A stretch of 14,300 bases of DNA, taken from NCBI GenBank assembly GCA_046262995.1, contig JBHELQ010000062.1, positions 1 through 14,300 of the forward strand. The letters run 5' to 3'. Positions 1-7,249 of this stretch are shown piece by piece. Every line of letters starts with the position of its first letter. Position 1 is the stretch's first letter. Made by a program: the position numbers and the translations under genes. The DNA comes from JBHELQ01 sp046262995. Lineage in GTDB: Bacteria; Actinomycetota; Thermoleophilia; Solirubrobacterales; Thermoleophilaceae. Below the pieces are notes generated by a model that did no database searches, was not told where the DNA came from, and saw only the letters and a list, made by a program, of their open reading frames with translations.

Positions 1-242
1 CTTGATGTCCCCGCCGGGTCGAGAGCAGTCCCGGCGGGCGAGCCCGTTCTCTGATGCCGGTTGCTCCGCCACGGGCCCAGCGGAGGCCGACACCTCACCT
101 ACTTAGTTTTGGCTAAGCGGCGAGGGCGAAATCGTGATTACGATCCGCACTTATGGTTTTCCCGGTGGTTTAACGAGGCCTACCGGGGACCTCGACTCGC
201 AACTGTCCCCACGAACCGACCGCGTCGAAGCCTGTCGTCCCC
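1..242 (-). ncRNA. ssrA: tmRNA (transfer-messenger RNA), 3' part beyond the window
   Basis: tmRNA rescues ribosomes stalled on mRNA without a stop codon, acting first as alanyl-tRNA and then as a short mRNA that adds a degradation tag. Read on the minus strand, the 5' end GGGGACGACAGGCTTCGAC matches the conserved tmRNA acceptor start. A conserved stretch with AAACCACCGGG follows, then the resume region CATAAGT-GCG. The tag frame occupies 148 to 116 with stop TAG at 115-113 and reads ADRNHDFALAA, ending in the classic ALAA. The layout parallels actinobacterial tmRNAs such as the mycobacterial one (tag ADSHQRDYALAA), and the later GGCATCAG block is also shared. About 110-130 nt, including the TPsiC arm and the acceptor 3' strand, should lie left of base 1. 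smpB and rnr, which encode its partners, lie 3-5 kb away on the same strand. An open frame on the opposite strand here is a by-product. Confidence 0.93.
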
Positions 243-255
243 GTGAGGACCATTC

Positions 256-261
256 ATTCTA
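256..261 (-). promoter_or_regulatory. candidate -10 box of the tmRNA gene
   Basis: On the minus strand, TAGAAT (5 of 6 to TATAAT) lies 13 nt before the mature tmRNA 5' end. That leaves a short leader, which RNase P would remove as in other tmRNA precursors. A -35 box at 17-nt spacing (TGGTCG) is weak. Inferred from position and sequence only. Confidence 0.45.
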
Positions 262-291
262 GTCGCGGAGAGCGTCAGCGACCAGGGATGA

Positions 292-954
292 TCAGCGGGC
301 CTGCAGGGCGTCCATCCCCACCGCGGTTGCGAGCACCAGCCGGCGGTCGAGGGTGCGCTCCGGATCGCCGCTGAGGTCGATCGTGTAGGTATCGCGGATC
401 TTGAACGCCTTGCGCGTGTTCGTCGCGAGCACCTTCTCGCCGCGGAGGAACACGAAGTGGTACGGGATCGGAAGCCAGTCGGCGTAGTTCCCGATGTACG
501 GGACGAAGCTGACGAGGCGACGGAACAGGGCCACCCCCAGGCTCTTTTCCCTGGCCTTGGCGGTCTCCTCCCCTGAGGCGTCGTACAGGCGGTAAGTCGA
601 GCGCAGCAGGCTCTCCCCGAAGACCTTCTGGAGCTGACCGATCTCCTGACCGTCGGGGCCCGTGATGTCGTAGCGCGCCCTGGGATCGAATCGCTGGCGC
701 GCCTTCAGGCGAATCAGCTCCTCTTGCTTCGTGGAGTCCGCGTAGAAGCGGATGTCCTCCTTGAACTTGAAGCGAGCCTGCTCCACGAAACAGACCGGCT
801 CGCCGGGCGACCCGTCAGCCCCCGGCAGGGAGAACTCGTACTGGTTGACGACCGGGCGGAAGCGCTGCCGCAGTAGAAAGACGTCGTGTTCGTTGGGATC
901 GATCGGCGCCACGCGCCCAACTGTAGTCCGCCGCCCGCTCGATCTCGCGCCCAC
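292..954 (-). CDS. LURP-one-related / scramblase-like (tubby C-terminal fold) protein
   Basis: A protein of up to 220 aa that resembles the LURP-one-related family, a 12-strand beta barrel around a central helix related to tubby and phospholipid scramblase domains. Visible hallmarks are the opening FLLRQRF, the repeated 'Y/F-I-x-G-x-D-G-x-E-I-G-x-L' strand pattern (YDITGPDGQEIGQLQK) and the FFxxYxL-like stretch RSTYRLYDASG. Then come YHFVF, 'EKVLATNTRKAFKIRDTYTID' and a hydrophobic C-terminal helix (LVLATAVGMDALQ). No signal peptide is seen. The role of bacterial members is poorly known; membrane or lipid association is often suggested. The frame opens with GTG at 954, and a GTG at residue 15 could be the true start because the first 14 residues look non-conserved. 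It starts 3 bp after the stop of the exchanger gene upstream, so co-transcription is likely, and it precedes ssrA on the same strand. Confidence 0.8.
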   Translation of the reverse strand: MGARSSGRRTTVGRVAPIDPNEHDVFLLRQRFRPVVNQYEFSLPGADGSPGEPVCFVEQARFKFKEDIRFYADSTKQEELIRLKARQRFDPRARYDITGPDGQEIGQLQKVFGESLLRSTYRLYDASGEETAKAREKSLGVALFRRLVSFVPYIGNYADWLPIPYHFVFLRGEKVLATNTRKAFKIRDTYTIDLSGDPERTLDRRLVLATAVGMDALQAR

Positions 955-957
955 CGA

Positions 958-2013
958 CTAGCGCGAGATCGCGATCAGGCCCACGATTCCGAGCGCGTAC
1001 AGCGCCACGGCTGCGAGCGAATCCGGGCCCATCCGCAGGAAGGTCCGGGTAGGTCGCACGATCAGGCCGCCGACGTAGACGGTGGTCAGCACCACGCCGA
1101 GGCCCGCGAGCCAGAGTGCCCCGGGATCCGCGTGCTCGAGCGCCGGGCGGCCGCCGACGGCATCCGCCACGACCAGGAGGACCGGGAGGAAGGCGTTGCC
1201 GCCGAAGATGTCGCTGATCGCGAGCTCGTGGTCGCCCAGCCTGACGGCCGCGAGGCCGGTGCTGAGCTCCGGAAGCGAGGTGGTGGCCGCCAGGATCGTG
1301 GCGCCGAAGACCGCCCCGCCCAGGCCGACCCGGCCGGCGAGCACGCTCCCCGACTCCTCGATCAGCACGCCGGCCACCAGGGTCACCGCGGCGGCGACGC
1401 CGAAGATCCCCGCGACGGCGGCCGTCGAGCGCCGGCCGAAGGAGTGAGGCGTCGTCCCTTCGTGGCGCTGCCTGGGACTGCGTCCGGGGTTGGCGCCCGG
1501 GGCCTCGACCTTCCACGGAATCGAGCTGCGCGCCCTGTTGACGACCCAGAGCCCGCCCACCCACAGGACGACGATGCCGAACGTGCCGAAGCTGACGCCC
1601 CCGACGCTGGCGGAGGTCGGAAGCTGCACGGCCATCAGGGCGGCGACGGTCACCGCCGCCACGATCGCCCCCTCCAGCACGAGCACGAGCGAGCCCGCCT
1701 GGTGGGTGAGCGTGACTCGTCGGCCCAGGCCGGCGTCGAGCGCCGCGAGGACGAGGGTCTGGAGCGCTATGCCGCCGAGCAGGTTGCCGACGGCGAGCCC
1801 GAGGTTGCCGGCTATGGCGGCGGAGACCGTGATCGCCACCTCTGGCAGGTCGGTCGCGATCGCGAGCAGTACCAGGCCGCCGACGGCCGACCCGATCCCG
1901 AGCCGGGCGTCCAGGGCGTCGGTGGTGCGCGAGAGGTACGTGCCCGCGGCCCAGATCGCCGCTCCCGAGCCGGCGAACACGGCGAGCAGGGGGGCGGCGG
2001 CCAGGCTCGACAT
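958..2013 (-). CDS. CaCA-superfamily sodium/calcium (cation) exchanger
   Basis: A 351-aa polytopic membrane protein of the Ca2+/cation antiporter superfamily, which exchanges Ca2+ for Na+ or H+ across the cytoplasmic membrane. The two inverted alpha repeats are clear. Alpha-1 is at about residues 52-85 (ATDLPEVAITVSAAIAGN, then AVGNLLGGIA). Alpha-2 is at about 239-276 (TILAATTSLPEL, then AISDIFGGNAF). Each carries the acidic ion-binding residue in its LPE motif (E58, E249). Roughly ten hydrophobic segments flank a basic, probably cytoplasmic loop at about 160-197. The ATG at 2013 was chosen because the longer open frame upstream lacks membrane character and runs over the divergent protease gene. 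TACGAT lies 8 nt before this ATG and could be a -10 box for a near-leaderless transcript. The LURP-one-like gene follows directly. Whether it carries Na+ or H+ as counter-ion cannot be told. Confidence 0.88.
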   Translation of the reverse strand: MSSLAAAPLLAVFAGSGAAIWAAGTYLSRTTDALDARLGIGSAVGGLVLLAIATDLPEVAITVSAAIAGNLGLAVGNLLGGIALQTLVLAALDAGLGRRVTLTHQAGSLVLVLEGAIVAAVTVAALMAVQLPTSASVGGVSFGTFGIVVLWVGGLWVVNRARSSIPWKVEAPGANPGRSPRQRHEGTTPHSFGRRSTAAVAGIFGVAAAVTLVAGVLIEESGSVLAGRVGLGGAVFGATILAATTSLPELSTGLAAVRLGDHELAISDIFGGNAFLPVLLVVADAVGGRPALEHADPGALWLAGLGVVLTTVYVGGLIVRPTRTFLRMGPDSLAAVALYALGIVGLIAISR

Positions 2014-2074
2014 GGTGGACGATCGTAGACCGTGTGGGCGGGACCACGTTCCTGCGCTGCCACAATCACTCGGA
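2014..2074. promoter_or_regulatory. divergent promoter region between exchanger and M50 protease
   Basis: This 61-bp gap separates two divergent starts. Minus strand: TACGAT at 2027-2022, 8 nt before the exchanger ATG. Plus strand: CACAAT at 2061-2066, 8 nt before the protease GTG. Both spacings would give almost leaderless transcripts, common in actinobacteria. No good -35 boxes are seen. An ATG at 2012 (+) overlaps the exchanger ATG at 2013 (-) and is the alternative protease start. Confidence 0.35.
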
Positions 2075-2923
2075 GTGGACATCGCCGCGGAAAAGCCCGC
2101 CGCTCCCACCTGGGAGGGCGCCAGCCCGCCCGAGCCGCGGGACGAGCGCTCGCGCTGGCGACGTGTCCTCGGGCCGGTCGCCGCCGTTGGAGTCGTGCTC
2201 GCGAAGTGGGCGACGAAGCTCAAGGGGCTGCTCGTCCTGCTTCCGAAGCTCAAGCTGCTCAGCACGTCGGGTTCGATGCTGGTCTCGATCGGCGCCTACT
2301 CGCTGATCTGGGGCTGGCGCTTCGCGGTCGGTTTCGTAGTGCTGCTGCTGGTCCACGAGATGGGGCACGTGCTCCAGCTCCGCCGCGAGGGCATCCCGGC
2401 CAGCGCGCCTATGTTCATCCCGTTCCTGGGCGCGCTCGTGGCCATGCGCGAGCTGCCGAAGGACGCTGCCGCGGAGGCGCGCGTCGGGCTCGCGGGCCCT
2501 GTGCTCGGCAGCGTCGGCGCACTCGGCGCCCTGGGGCTCTACGCGCTCACCGGCAACGAGCTGTTCAAGGCGCTCGCCTTCTTCGGCTTCTTCCTCAACC
2601 TGTTCAACCTGCTGCCGGTGCTGCCGCTCGACGGCGGCCGCGCCATGGCCGCGCTGTCGCCCTGGATGTGGTTCGTCGGGTACGGCCTGCTGGTCGCGGC
2701 GACGATCGCCTTTCCCAATCCGATCATGCTGCTGATCCTGCTGTTCGGCGGCATGGAGACCTGGCGGCGCTGGCAGCGGCGCAGGTCTCCGGAAGCACGC
2801 GAGTTCCATCGGGTGCGCCCGCTCACCAGGGCTGCGGTCGCGGCCGTCTACCTGGGACTCGCCGCGGCGCTCGCCCTCGGCATGGATCTGACTCACATCG
2901 CGCGCGACTTCGGCGACGTCTGA
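2075..2923 (+). CDS. M50-family site-2-type intramembrane metalloprotease
   Basis: A membrane-embedded zinc protease of about 282 aa. The zinc-binding HExxH is HEMGH at residues 94-98 inside a hydrophobic segment. The third zinc ligand motif, NLLPVLPLDGGRA, supplies D186 in LDGGR. A GLAGPVLG segment (about 138-145) between them is typical of the family. Five to six membrane segments are visible, the last near the C-terminus. No PDZ or CBS domain is present, so this is a minimal member. Family members cut transmembrane segments of anti-sigma factors, pro-sigma factors or signal-peptide remnants. The GTG start at 2075 leaves a promoter gap; an in-frame ATG at 2012 would add 21 residues but overlaps the exchanger start codon. 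The first 30 residues are polar and variable. It is convergent with smpB, 9 bp away. Its substrate is unknown. Confidence 0.87.
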   Translation: MDIAAEKPAAPTWEGASPPEPRDERSRWRRVLGPVAAVGVVLAKWATKLKGLLVLLPKLKLLSTSGSMLVSIGAYSLIWGWRFAVGFVVLLLVHEMGHVLQLRREGIPASAPMFIPFLGALVAMRELPKDAAAEARVGLAGPVLGSVGALGALGLYALTGNELFKALAFFGFFLNLFNLLPVLPLDGGRAMAALSPWMWFVGYGLLVAATIAFPNPIMLLILLFGGMETWRRWQRRRSPEAREFHRVRPLTRAAVAAVYLGLAAALALGMDLTHIARDFGDV

Positions 2924-2944
2924 GCGCCACCGTCAGTGGCGCTC
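2922..2944. terminator. perfect hairpin between M50 protease and smpB, probable bidirectional terminator
   Basis: A 9-bp perfect stem, GAGCGCCAC / GTGGCGCTC, with loop CGTCA. It includes the last two bases of the M50 stop codon (2921-2923), and the smpB stop (2935-2933) lies within its loop, so it serves both convergent genes. There is no T-tract on either side, as is usual for GC-rich actinobacterial terminators. Confidence 0.7.
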
Positions 2945-3409
2945 GGACAGCGCCCGCTCGATCTCGCGCTTCTGCTCGCGGTCCTTGATCGAGCGGCGCT
3001 TGTCGTGCCGCTCCTTCCCCCGCGCCAGCGCCAGCTCGACCTTGGCGTGCGGGCCCTTGAAGTAGATCCGCGTGGGCACGAGGGTCAACCCCTTCTCGGC
3101 CGTCTTCCCGATCAGGCGCTCGATCTCGCGCCGGTGCATGAGCAGCTTGCGCGGCCGTTCGGGCTCGTGGTTCTCCTGCGCGGCGGGCTTGTACGGCGCG
3201 ATGTGCATGCGCTGGAGCCACACCTCGCCCTCGCGCAGCTCGGCGTAGGCGTCCTTCAGCTGCACCCCGCCCTCGCGCAGCGACTTCACCTCGGAGCCCT
3301 GGAGCTGGATCCCGCACTCCCAGCGGTCGATCAGGTCGTAGCGAAACGCGGCCTGGCGGTTCGTCGCCACGTCGCCGGGGGCGGCCTTGCGCTTGCCTTT
3401 CTTAGCCAT
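2933..3409 (-). CDS. smpB: SsrA-binding protein SmpB
   Basis: A 158-aa tmRNA partner that binds the tRNA-like domain and brings it to the empty A site of stalled ribosomes. The OB-fold core shows the family signatures in order: ATNRQAAFRYDLIDRWECGIQLQGSEVKSLR in the N-terminal half (residues ~15-45), WLQRMHIAPY (~64-73), PRKLLMHRREIERL (~84-98) and IYFKGPHAKVELALARG (~113-130). The basic C-terminal tail (KERHDKRRSIKDREQKREIERAL) becomes helical in the mRNA channel. Length is normal for the family. The ATG follows the rnr stop by 4 bp with no clear Shine-Dalgarno, so coupled translation after rnr is likely. The stop lies inside the shared terminator hairpin. Its RNA partner ssrA is 2.7 kb further along the same strand. 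Confidence 0.97.
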   Translation of the reverse strand: MAKKGKRKAAPGDVATNRQAAFRYDLIDRWECGIQLQGSEVKSLREGGVQLKDAYAELREGEVWLQRMHIAPYKPAAQENHEPERPRKLLMHRREIERLIGKTAEKGLTLVPTRIYFKGPHAKVELALARGKERHDKRRSIKDREQKREIERALSERH

Positions 3410-3413
3410 GCGG

Positions 3414-5153
3414 CTACGAGTATGAGCGAGCCGGCGCCAGATCCACCCGTCCGCGCGGCGCCTCGACGCGATCGACGCCGACGTCGACCGGGTCGCCCAG
3501 CCGCAGCCTGCGGCCGCTCCCCTCCTCGACGAGGGCCGTGCCCTGCTCGTTCAGCTGCCACCAGCCTGGCAAGCGCCGGCTGGGCAGGAAGCCCTCGAAG
3601 CCCTCGTCGCCGAAGCGCACGAACGCTCCCTTCTCGATCGCCCCGACGACCTCGCCCTGGAACCCGGGCGGCCGGGCGGGATCGGCCTCCGACAGCACGC
3701 GTTCGAGCAGGAAGGCCAGGCAGACGTCGTCCGCGTCCCGCTCGACGGCCATCGCCTCGCGCTCGGTGGACGACGACAGCACGCCGACCTCGTCCAGCTC
3801 GTGCGCCGCCGCCGCAACCTGGTCGATGCCCAACCCCTGCAGCAGGGCGCGGTGCCCCACGACGTCCGGATAGCGGCGGATCGGCGAGGTGAAGTGGCAG
3901 TAGCGCGGGCTGGCCAGGCCGGCGTGGCCGAGGTTCCTGGGCGTGTAGAAGGCCTGCTTCAGCGAGCGCAGGACGAGCGTGCCGAAGGCTCGACCCCCCC
4001 GCCCCGCGCGCCGGGAGTAGTTCGACGCCGCGCGCGAGGCCTCGGCCGCCAGGTCCGCGGCCTGCTGCGGGCTCATGTTCTTCGGGACGGGAGGCGTGGG
4101 CACGTCCAGCGAGGCCAGCTGCTCGATCAGGAAGGCGACCGACTGGGGCTCCGGCCGCTCGTGAACCCGGTAGAGCGTCGGCAGCCGGCGATCGGCCAGG
4201 TAGCCGGCGACCTGCTCGTTGGCCAGGATCATCAGCTCCTCGATCACCCGGTGCGACTCGCTCTGCTCCTCGTAGCGGACGCCCACCACCTGCCCGTCGG
4301 GGTCGAACTGGAAGGACGCCTCGGGACGGTCCACCGCGAGCGCGCCGCGCTGCTCGCGCCGCTCGCGGAGCGCCGCCGCGACCTCGCGGGCCGCCGCGAG
4401 CGGGGTCCCCCACGGCTCCTCGGCGCGCGAACGTCCCCGGAACACGCCCTCGACCTGCCCGTAGGTGAGCCGCGCATCGCTCCGGATCATGCTGCGGTGG
4501 AAGACCGCCGCGCGGGGCTCCGTGCCGTGCATCTCGAGCTCCACGGTCACCGCCAGCCGCTCCTCGCCCGGACGCAGGCTGCATGCCTCGTTGGACAGCA
4601 CCTCCGGCAGCATCGGCTCGACGGCCCCCGGCACGTACACGCTGGTCGCCCGTCGAAGCGCGTCCCGCTCGAGCGGCCCACCCGGACGGACGTAGGCGGT
4701 CACGTCCGCGATGTGAATCCAGACCCGGACGAAGTCCCGCTCGCGTCGGGCGGAGATGGCGTCGTCGAAGTCCCTTGCGCCGTCGGGATCGATCGTGAAC
4801 GTGGGCAGCTCGCGCAGGTCCACCCGGGCGTCCGCCGCGAAGGGATCGCCCGCGGCGTCCTGGGCTTCGGCCATCGCGGCGTGGCCGTACGCGCGGTGCA
4901 GGCCGCGGTCGAGCATCAGGCCCTCGAGGACGTCGCGGGCCACGTCCGGTCGCCCCAGCCGCCGGACGACCCTCGCGCCGCGCTTTCCCGCCCCTATGAG
5001 CACGAGCTCGCCCTCGGCGGCTCCGCTCGGGTCCACCGCGGTGCGCGGGCCACGCCCGAACAGCGGCTCGGCCACCAGGAACCGCCCCCGCTTGAACAGG
5101 ACGGCCACGAGCGGTCCCTCGGGGCGCCGCCGTCGTCCCGGCTGGGGGCTCAA
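3414..5153 (-). CDS. rnr: RNase R/RNase II family 3'-5' exoribonuclease, short form
   Basis: A processive 3'-5' hydrolytic exoribonuclease that, as RNase R, degrades structured RNA and the non-stop mRNA released by trans-translation. The catalytic RNB domain spans about residues 110-460. It opens with IDPDGARDFDDAIS, whose D122, D128, D130 and D131 match the spacing of the four metal-binding Asp of E. coli RNase II. SSSTEREAM and the HFTSPIRRYPD motif complete it. An S1 domain (about 495-570, GEVVGAIEKGAFVRFGDEGFEGFLP) closes the protein. At 579 aa it is much shorter than E. coli RNase R (813): only about 105 residues precede RNB, room for one reduced cold-shock domain and no helix-turn-helix. 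The TTG start overlaps the S41 stop as TTGA, implying translational coupling; a nearby GTG is an alternative. The link to smpB favours the RNase R role over RNase II. Confidence 0.92.
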   Translation of the reverse strand: MSPQPGRRRRPEGPLVAVLFKRGRFLVAEPLFGRGPRTAVDPSGAAEGELVLIGAGKRGARVVRRLGRPDVARDVLEGLMLDRGLHRAYGHAAMAEAQDAAGDPFAADARVDLRELPTFTIDPDGARDFDDAISARRERDFVRVWIHIADVTAYVRPGGPLERDALRRATSVYVPGAVEPMLPEVLSNEACSLRPGEERLAVTVELEMHGTEPRAAVFHRSMIRSDARLTYGQVEGVFRGRSRAEEPWGTPLAAAREVAAALRERREQRGALAVDRPEASFQFDPDGQVVGVRYEEQSESHRVIEELMILANEQVAGYLADRRLPTLYRVHERPEPQSVAFLIEQLASLDVPTPPVPKNMSPQQAADLAAEASRAASNYSRRAGRGGRAFGTLVLRSLKQAFYTPRNLGHAGLASPRYCHFTSPIRRYPDVVGHRALLQGLGIDQVAAAAHELDEVGVLSSSTEREAMAVERDADDVCLAFLLERVLSEADPARPPGFQGEVVGAIEKGAFVRFGDEGFEGFLPSRRLPGWWQLNEQGTALVEEGSGRRLRLGDPVDVGVDRVEAPRGRVDLAPARSYS

Positions 5154-6325
5154 CGGCTTCTGCGCAGCAGCACGTCCAGCGCTACGGGCAACGCCTCGTC
5201 GCGTCGGGTGCGGGGCTTGTCCCGCGCCCGGACCTGGGGCTTGATCCCGCCCTTCCCGATCGTCTCGCCGTTCGGCAGGTAGTAGTTCGCCACGGTCAGG
5301 TCGAGCAGGCCGTGGTTGGAGAGCGTCTCGACCTCTTGGACGAGCCCCTTGCCGAAGGTGTGCGTCCCGACCACGGTGGCCCGATGCCGGTCCCTGAGCG
5401 CCCCGGTCACGATCTCGGAGGCGCTCGCGCTGCCCTTGTCCACGAGCACCACCAGCGGCAGCCGGGGGGCGACGGGGCTCCCCTCCGCCATCTCCTTGCG
5501 CTCGGGCCGCGACCGCCCGCGCACCGAGACGATCTCCCCGTTCGCGACGAACACGCTCGACACGAGGACCGCTTCGGTCAGGAGGCCTCCGCCGTTGCCC
5601 CGCAGGTCGAGCACGATGCCGCGAGCGCCCCTGCGCAGGAGCGATCTGACGTGCTTTGCCAGGACGCCGTGGGCGCCCTCGCTGAAACCGAACAGCTGCA
5701 CGACGCCGAGCCGGCGACCACCGCGGCGCACCAGGCGGCTGCGAGCTATCGGGACCGTGATGCGCTGCCGCCTGAGCGTGACCCGCCGAACCCGCTTGGG
5801 CCGTGGCGTCAGCACCTGGAGCCGGACGCGCGTGCCCGGCCTGCCCTTGATTCGGGCCGTCGCCACGGTGCTGCTCACCCCCGCGATCGATCGGCCGTTG
5901 ACGGAGGTGATCAGGTCACCCGGATGGATGCCGGCGCGCCTGGCCGGTGAGCGTTCGAACACGTTCAGGACCCTGAGGCCGCGCCGGTCCTGCTCGACGC
6001 CCATGCCGACGCCGTCGAACTTCCCCGACACCGATTCCCTGAAGCGGTCGGCCTCCGCTGGCGTGATGTAGTGCGAGTAGCGGTCGTGGAGCGAGTCGAC
6101 GATTCCCTTCAGCGAGGCGTTCTCGAGCTTGGACCGGTCGAGCGGCTTGTAGAAGTTGTCGTCGATCGCGTCGATCAGCTCCGCCCGGATCGCGCGGTCG
6201 TCCGAGACGAAGGCGTTGCGGAGACCCCTCGGGAGCTTCTCGGGATGGCCGCCGAACCACAGGCCGGCTACCCCCGCGGCAAGGGCGCAGGCGAGCGCGA
6301 TCGTGACGGTTCGGACGGGAGTCAA
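5150..6325 (-). CDS. S41-family C-terminal processing protease with PDZ domain
   Basis: A 391-aa secreted or membrane-anchored serine protease of the CtpA/CtpB/Prc type. An N-terminal hydrophobic helix (residues 8-25) acts as anchor or signal. Next are a helical pre-domain (about 40-100), a PDZ domain (about 103-185, with NVFERSPARRAGIHPGDLITSVNGR) and the S41 core. The Ser-Lys dyad is S301 in GSASASE and K326 in TFGKGLVQ, with the supporting Q330; the spacing of 25 and 4 residues equals that of E. coli Prc. The family cleaves near C-termini of extracytoplasmic proteins and, as CtpB in Bacillus, activates a site-2 protease. The TTG start is the most upstream one available and has no clear Shine-Dalgarno. 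TAACCT at 6364-6359 is a possible -10 box. The gene heads the rnr-smpB operon, overlapping rnr by 4 bp. Confidence 0.93.
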   Translation of the reverse strand: MTPVRTVTIALACALAAGVAGLWFGGHPEKLPRGLRNAFVSDDRAIRAELIDAIDDNFYKPLDRSKLENASLKGIVDSLHDRYSHYITPAEADRFRESVSGKFDGVGMGVEQDRRGLRVLNVFERSPARRAGIHPGDLITSVNGRSIAGVSSTVATARIKGRPGTRVRLQVLTPRPKRVRRVTLRRQRITVPIARSRLVRRGGRRLGVVQLFGFSEGAHGVLAKHVRSLLRRGARGIVLDLRGNGGGLLTEAVLVSSVFVANGEIVSVRGRSRPERKEMAEGSPVAPRLPLVVLVDKGSASASEIVTGALRDRHRATVVGTHTFGKGLVQEVETLSNHGLLDLTVANYYLPNGETIGKGGIKPQVRARDKPRTRRDEALPVALDVLLRRSR

Positions 6326-6358
6326 GCGAGGGTGAGGCCGGCGGGAACGCCTGCGGAC

Positions 6359-6364
6359 AGGTTA
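6359..6364 (-). promoter_or_regulatory. candidate -10 box of the S41-rnr-smpB operon
   Basis: TAACCT on the minus strand lies in the 79-bp gap after the RibD-like gene and would start a transcript about 25-30 nt before the TTG of the S41 gene. No good -35 box is seen. The gap holds nothing else recognisable. Confidence 0.25.
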
Positions 6365-6404
6365 TCCGGCGCCCCGTCCGCGCCTGCCGGGCTCGGCCGC
6401 CCCA

Positions 6405-7139
6405 CTACGCGTCGACCCGCCAGCGGGTGAACAGATCCCCTTCGCCCTCCGCGACCCAGGCGAGTCGCAGCTCCGCCGGCTCGACCAGCTCTCGGCCGGC
6501 CACGATCGTCAGGGCGGCCGCGCCACCCGCCAACTTCGGGCTCAGGCTCAGGAACAGCTCGTCGACCAGGCCTGCCGCCAGCAGGTGGGAGTTCAGGGTC
6601 GGGCCCCCCTCGCAGAGCACGGACCGCACCCCGTGCTCGTCCCGCAGTCGGGACATCAAGAGCGGCAGGTCCTGGCCCACCGGCTGGTACTCGATCTGCG
6701 CCCTCGTGCCGTCCAGGCGTGCGTCCGACCCGGTCGCGATCACCACGCGTTGGTCCGGGTCCTGCAGCAGCGGAAGGTCGGCCGGCAGGTCCAGGCGCGC
6801 GCTCACGACCACGGCCAGCGGATCCGGGTCGAGCCCCTCGCGCCGGCGCTTGGCGCGCAGCTCGTCCGTCTTCGTCAGCCTGCCGTAGCGCTCGGCCCGC
6901 ACAGTTCCGGCGCCCACCATCACGGCGTCTACCTGCGTTCGCAGCTGGTGGAAGAGAGAGCGATCGAGCTCGCTCGAGAGGCCCTTCGTACGCCACTCGA
7001 TGGTCGCCTTGCCATCGAGGGACGAGACCATGTTCAGCACCAGGTAGGGCCGCTCCGGGCGGGCGCGGTGTCCCAGCCGCAGCTCGGAAGCCAGCTCCTC
7101 CGGGGAGGTCGCTCGCCGTTCGGGGTAGAGCAGCTGCAC
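6405..7139 (-). CDS. RibD C-terminal domain reductase (pyrimidine reductase family)
   Basis: A 244-aa protein with the dihydrofolate-reductase-like fold of the RibD C-terminal domain, which in riboflavin synthesis reduces 5-amino-6-(ribosylamino)uracil 5'-phosphate with NADPH. Signatures include RPYLVLNMVSSLDGKAT near residue 30, the NADPH-site loop DAVMVGAGTVRAERYGRL, the VVSARLDLP strand, and LCEGGPTLNSHLLAAGLVDELFLSLSPKLAGG. No deaminase domain or other riboflavin gene is present, so it may be a stand-alone paralog acting on another substrate. The GTG at 7139 was preferred: upstream residues look non-conserved and the longer frame would enter the divergent sigma-factor leader. TACCCT lies 6 nt before this GTG, suggesting a leaderless transcript. 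It is 79 bp upstream of the S41 gene, possibly but not certainly in the same operon. Confidence 0.86.
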   Translation of the reverse strand: MQLLYPERRATSPEELASELRLGHRARPERPYLVLNMVSSLDGKATIEWRTKGLSSELDRSLFHQLRTQVDAVMVGAGTVRAERYGRLTKTDELRAKRRREGLDPDPLAVVVSARLDLPADLPLLQDPDQRVVIATGSDARLDGTRAQIEYQPVGQDLPLLMSRLRDEHGVRSVLCEGGPTLNSHLLAAGLVDELFLSLSPKLAGGAAALTIVAGRELVEPAELRLAWVAEGEGDLFTRWRVDA

Positions 7140-7249
7140 GCGCGCCAGGGTAGTGCGGGAAGAATCGAACGGGACTTTGCGTCTACACAGGTGTTGACCG
7201 CGTGCCGGAGCCCCTTGTGCCAACAGGGGGCGAGGTCGATAAAGAGCTT
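7140..7249. promoter_or_regulatory. divergent promoter region between RibD-like reductase and sigma factor
   Basis: A 110-bp gap between divergent genes. Plus strand: TTGACC at 7194-7199 is a good -35 box, but no convincing -10 follows at 16-19 nt, so an alternative-sigma promoter is possible. An imperfect inverted repeat at 7211-7230 (CCCCTTGT, then ACAGGGGG) may be an operator or leader hairpin. A weak Shine-Dalgarno (AAAGAG, 7241-7246) precedes the sigma ATG. Minus strand: TACCCT is a candidate -10 for the reductase. Confidence 0.35.

Noticed and set aside
61..246. Open frame on the plus strand opposite the tmRNA
   Set aside because: It is antisense to a well-matched tmRNA, and its product has no domain character.
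1490..2074. Long N-terminal extension of the M50 protease frame
   Set aside because: It is antisense to the exchanger gene and Pro/Ser/Arg-rich shadow sequence; the family domain begins well after 2075.
2014..2265. Upstream extension of the cation exchanger by 84 residues
   Set aside because: It runs antisense through the M50 protease coding region, is Ser/Arg-rich and lacks membrane character; the ATG at 2013 fits the family N-terminus.
2032..2988. Long Arg/Ala-rich open frames overlapping the M50 gene on both strands
   Set aside because: They are typical GC-rich shadow frames, with no motif and composition driven by the codon positions of the real gene.
3801..5282. A 493-residue plus-strand open frame antisense to rnr
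   Set aside because: rnr carries all catalytic residues in the opposite frame; this frame is a compositional shadow.
5312..6071. Plus-strand open frames opposite the S41 protease
   Set aside because: The S41 gene shows the full PDZ and Ser-Lys signature on the other strand; these frames have no recognisable features.
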